Positions 6,100-6,396 of a stretch of 6,396 nucleotides of DNA are shown here, piece after piece; position 1 is the first letter of the stretch; each line of letters opens with the position of its first letter. A program made the position numbers and the translations under genes. Location of the stretch: NCBI GenBank assembly GCA_028678815.1, contig JAJRCS010000047.1, forward strand, positions 1 to 6,396, given 5' to 3'. A model generated the notes under the pieces. It ran no database searches and was not told where the DNA came from. It saw only the letters and a program-made list of their open reading frames with translations. This stretch comes from Methanomicrobiales archaeon. Lineage in GTDB: Archaea; Halobacteriota; Methanomicrobia; Methanomicrobiales; JACTUA01.

Positions 6100-6151
6100 A
6101 TCTTTAACTCTACTGTCCGTTCCTACATATAATTTATTGGTGATCTTTATA
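6100..6151. promoter_or_regulatory. AT-rich divergent promoter region between UPF0058 and the ADP-ribosylglycohydrolase
   Basis: This AT-rich stretch stands out from the GC-rich surroundings and separates two divergent genes. On the minus strand, AAATTATATGTA (6124-6135) or AATATAAAG (6146-6154) could serve as TATA boxes for UPF0058, placing transcription starts near 6104 or 6125. On the plus strand, CATATAATTTA (6126-6136) could serve the glycohydrolase, although its predicted start would then lie at or just past the TTG codon. Which of these is used cannot be decided from sequence. Confidence 0.5.
6139..6145 (+). promoter_or_regulatory. Ribosome-binding site deciding the glycohydrolase TTG start
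   Basis: GGTGATC, a full match to the archaeal Shine-Dalgarno consensus, stands 6 nt before TTG at 6152. This ideal spacing is the main reason for choosing TTG over the in-frame GTG at 6176. Confidence 0.65.
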
Positions 6152-6396
6152 TTGCAAATCTCACGGGCCTGGGGAGTGCTCCTGGGGCTCGCTGTGGGGG
6201 ACGCGTTTGGTGCGCCCCTGGAAGGGCACCCTCCCCCGTCGAGGCCGGTCACGGAGATGCCCGAAAGGGGTGCATATACCGATGACACCCTCCAGGCCCT
6301 TGCCCTCGCCCGCTCCCTGGTGGTCTCCCGGGGATTCTCGCCTGAGGACTGCATGGCCCGCCTCCTGGAGGGGTTCCGGGAATACCCGCAGTTCTA
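6152..6396 (+). CDS. ADP-ribosylglycohydrolase family protein, N-terminal part (cut by window edge)
   Basis: About 81 codons are visible before the right edge. With the TTG start the protein begins MQISRAWGVLLGLAVGDAFGAPLEG. The GLAVGDAFGAPLEG stretch (12-25) includes the acidic residue Glu24 that is catalytic in relatives, and YTDDT (42-46) supplies the Thr-Asp-Asp that binds magnesium in ARH enzymes. This is the ADP-ribosylglycohydrolase family (DraG/ARH, COG1397), which removes ADP-ribose from proteins or other ADP-ribosylated substrates. Only about 18 residues separate the two motifs, which seems compact compared with ARH3-like proteins. It is transcribed away from UPF0058. The downstream Asp-rich second metal motif lies outside the window, so substrate and activity cannot be inferred. 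Confidence 0.85.
   Translation, partial: MQISRAWGVLLGLAVGDAFGAPLEGHPPPSRPVTEMPERGAYTDDTLQALALARSLVVSRGFSPEDCMARLLEGFREYPQF

Noticed and set aside
6091..6354. 88-residue N-terminal extension of UPF0058 on the minus strand
   Set aside because: The extension is basic and Pro/Ser-rich, overlaps the divergent glycohydrolase antisense, and is not part of the family; the GTG at 6090 with GGTGAT fits better.

Overview
The window looks like chromosomal DNA from a high-GC euryarchaeon, most likely a methanogen of the Methanomicrobiales or a close relative. That is an inference from the gene families: an archaeal-type primase small subunit, GINS, ribosomal proteins L44e and S27e, aIF2-alpha, Nop10, archaeal Elp3 and UPF0058. 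Archaeal GGTGAT/GGAG ribosome-binding sites and TATA-type promoters agree with it. No genus can be named from the sequence alone. There is no sign of a mobile element, prophage, CRISPR array, tRNA or rRNA.

Ten of the eleven genes lie on the minus strand, so they are read from right to left. The first block is UPF0058 (5824-6090), elp3 (4246-5820), priS (3092-4249) and gins51 (2458-3105). Its junctions are a 3-nt gap, a 4-nt ATGA overlap and a 14-nt overlap, which points to one transcription unit. A spacer of about 99 bases (2359-2457) then carries a good TATA box (2411-2420). It leads into the second block: rpl44e (2080-2358), rps27e (1886-2074), aIF2-alpha (1102-1881), nop10 (936-1097), a PAC2-family protein (205-948) and an EndoQ-like PHP nuclease (1-201, cut by the window edge). 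Spacings there are 5, 4 and 4 nt, a 13-nt overlap, and 3 nt. On the plus strand, an ADP-ribosylglycohydrolase (6152-6396, cut by the edge) diverges from UPF0058 across a short AT-rich spacer (6091-6151).

The layout matches the conserved archaeal cluster in which replication genes (priS, gins) neighbour translation and RNA-maturation genes (L44e, S27e, aIF2-alpha, Nop10). Elp3 adds tRNA wobble-uridine modification on the replication side. PAC2 (a possible proteasome-linked factor) and EndoQ (deaminated-base repair) extend the downstream end. The window therefore joins DNA priming and helicase activation, translation initiation, rRNA pseudouridylation, tRNA modification and DNA repair in two adjacent polycistronic units.

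I do not see an obviously new system. The points most worth checking are molecular: a Nop10 with an incomplete zinc ribbon, a primase small subunit without the usual Cys zinc motif, a substitution in the Elp3 acetyl-CoA motif, and the AT-rich divergent control region beside UPF0058 and the ADP-ribosylglycohydrolase. Nop10 and the two edge-truncated genes are easily missed by ORF calling because they are short or partial.
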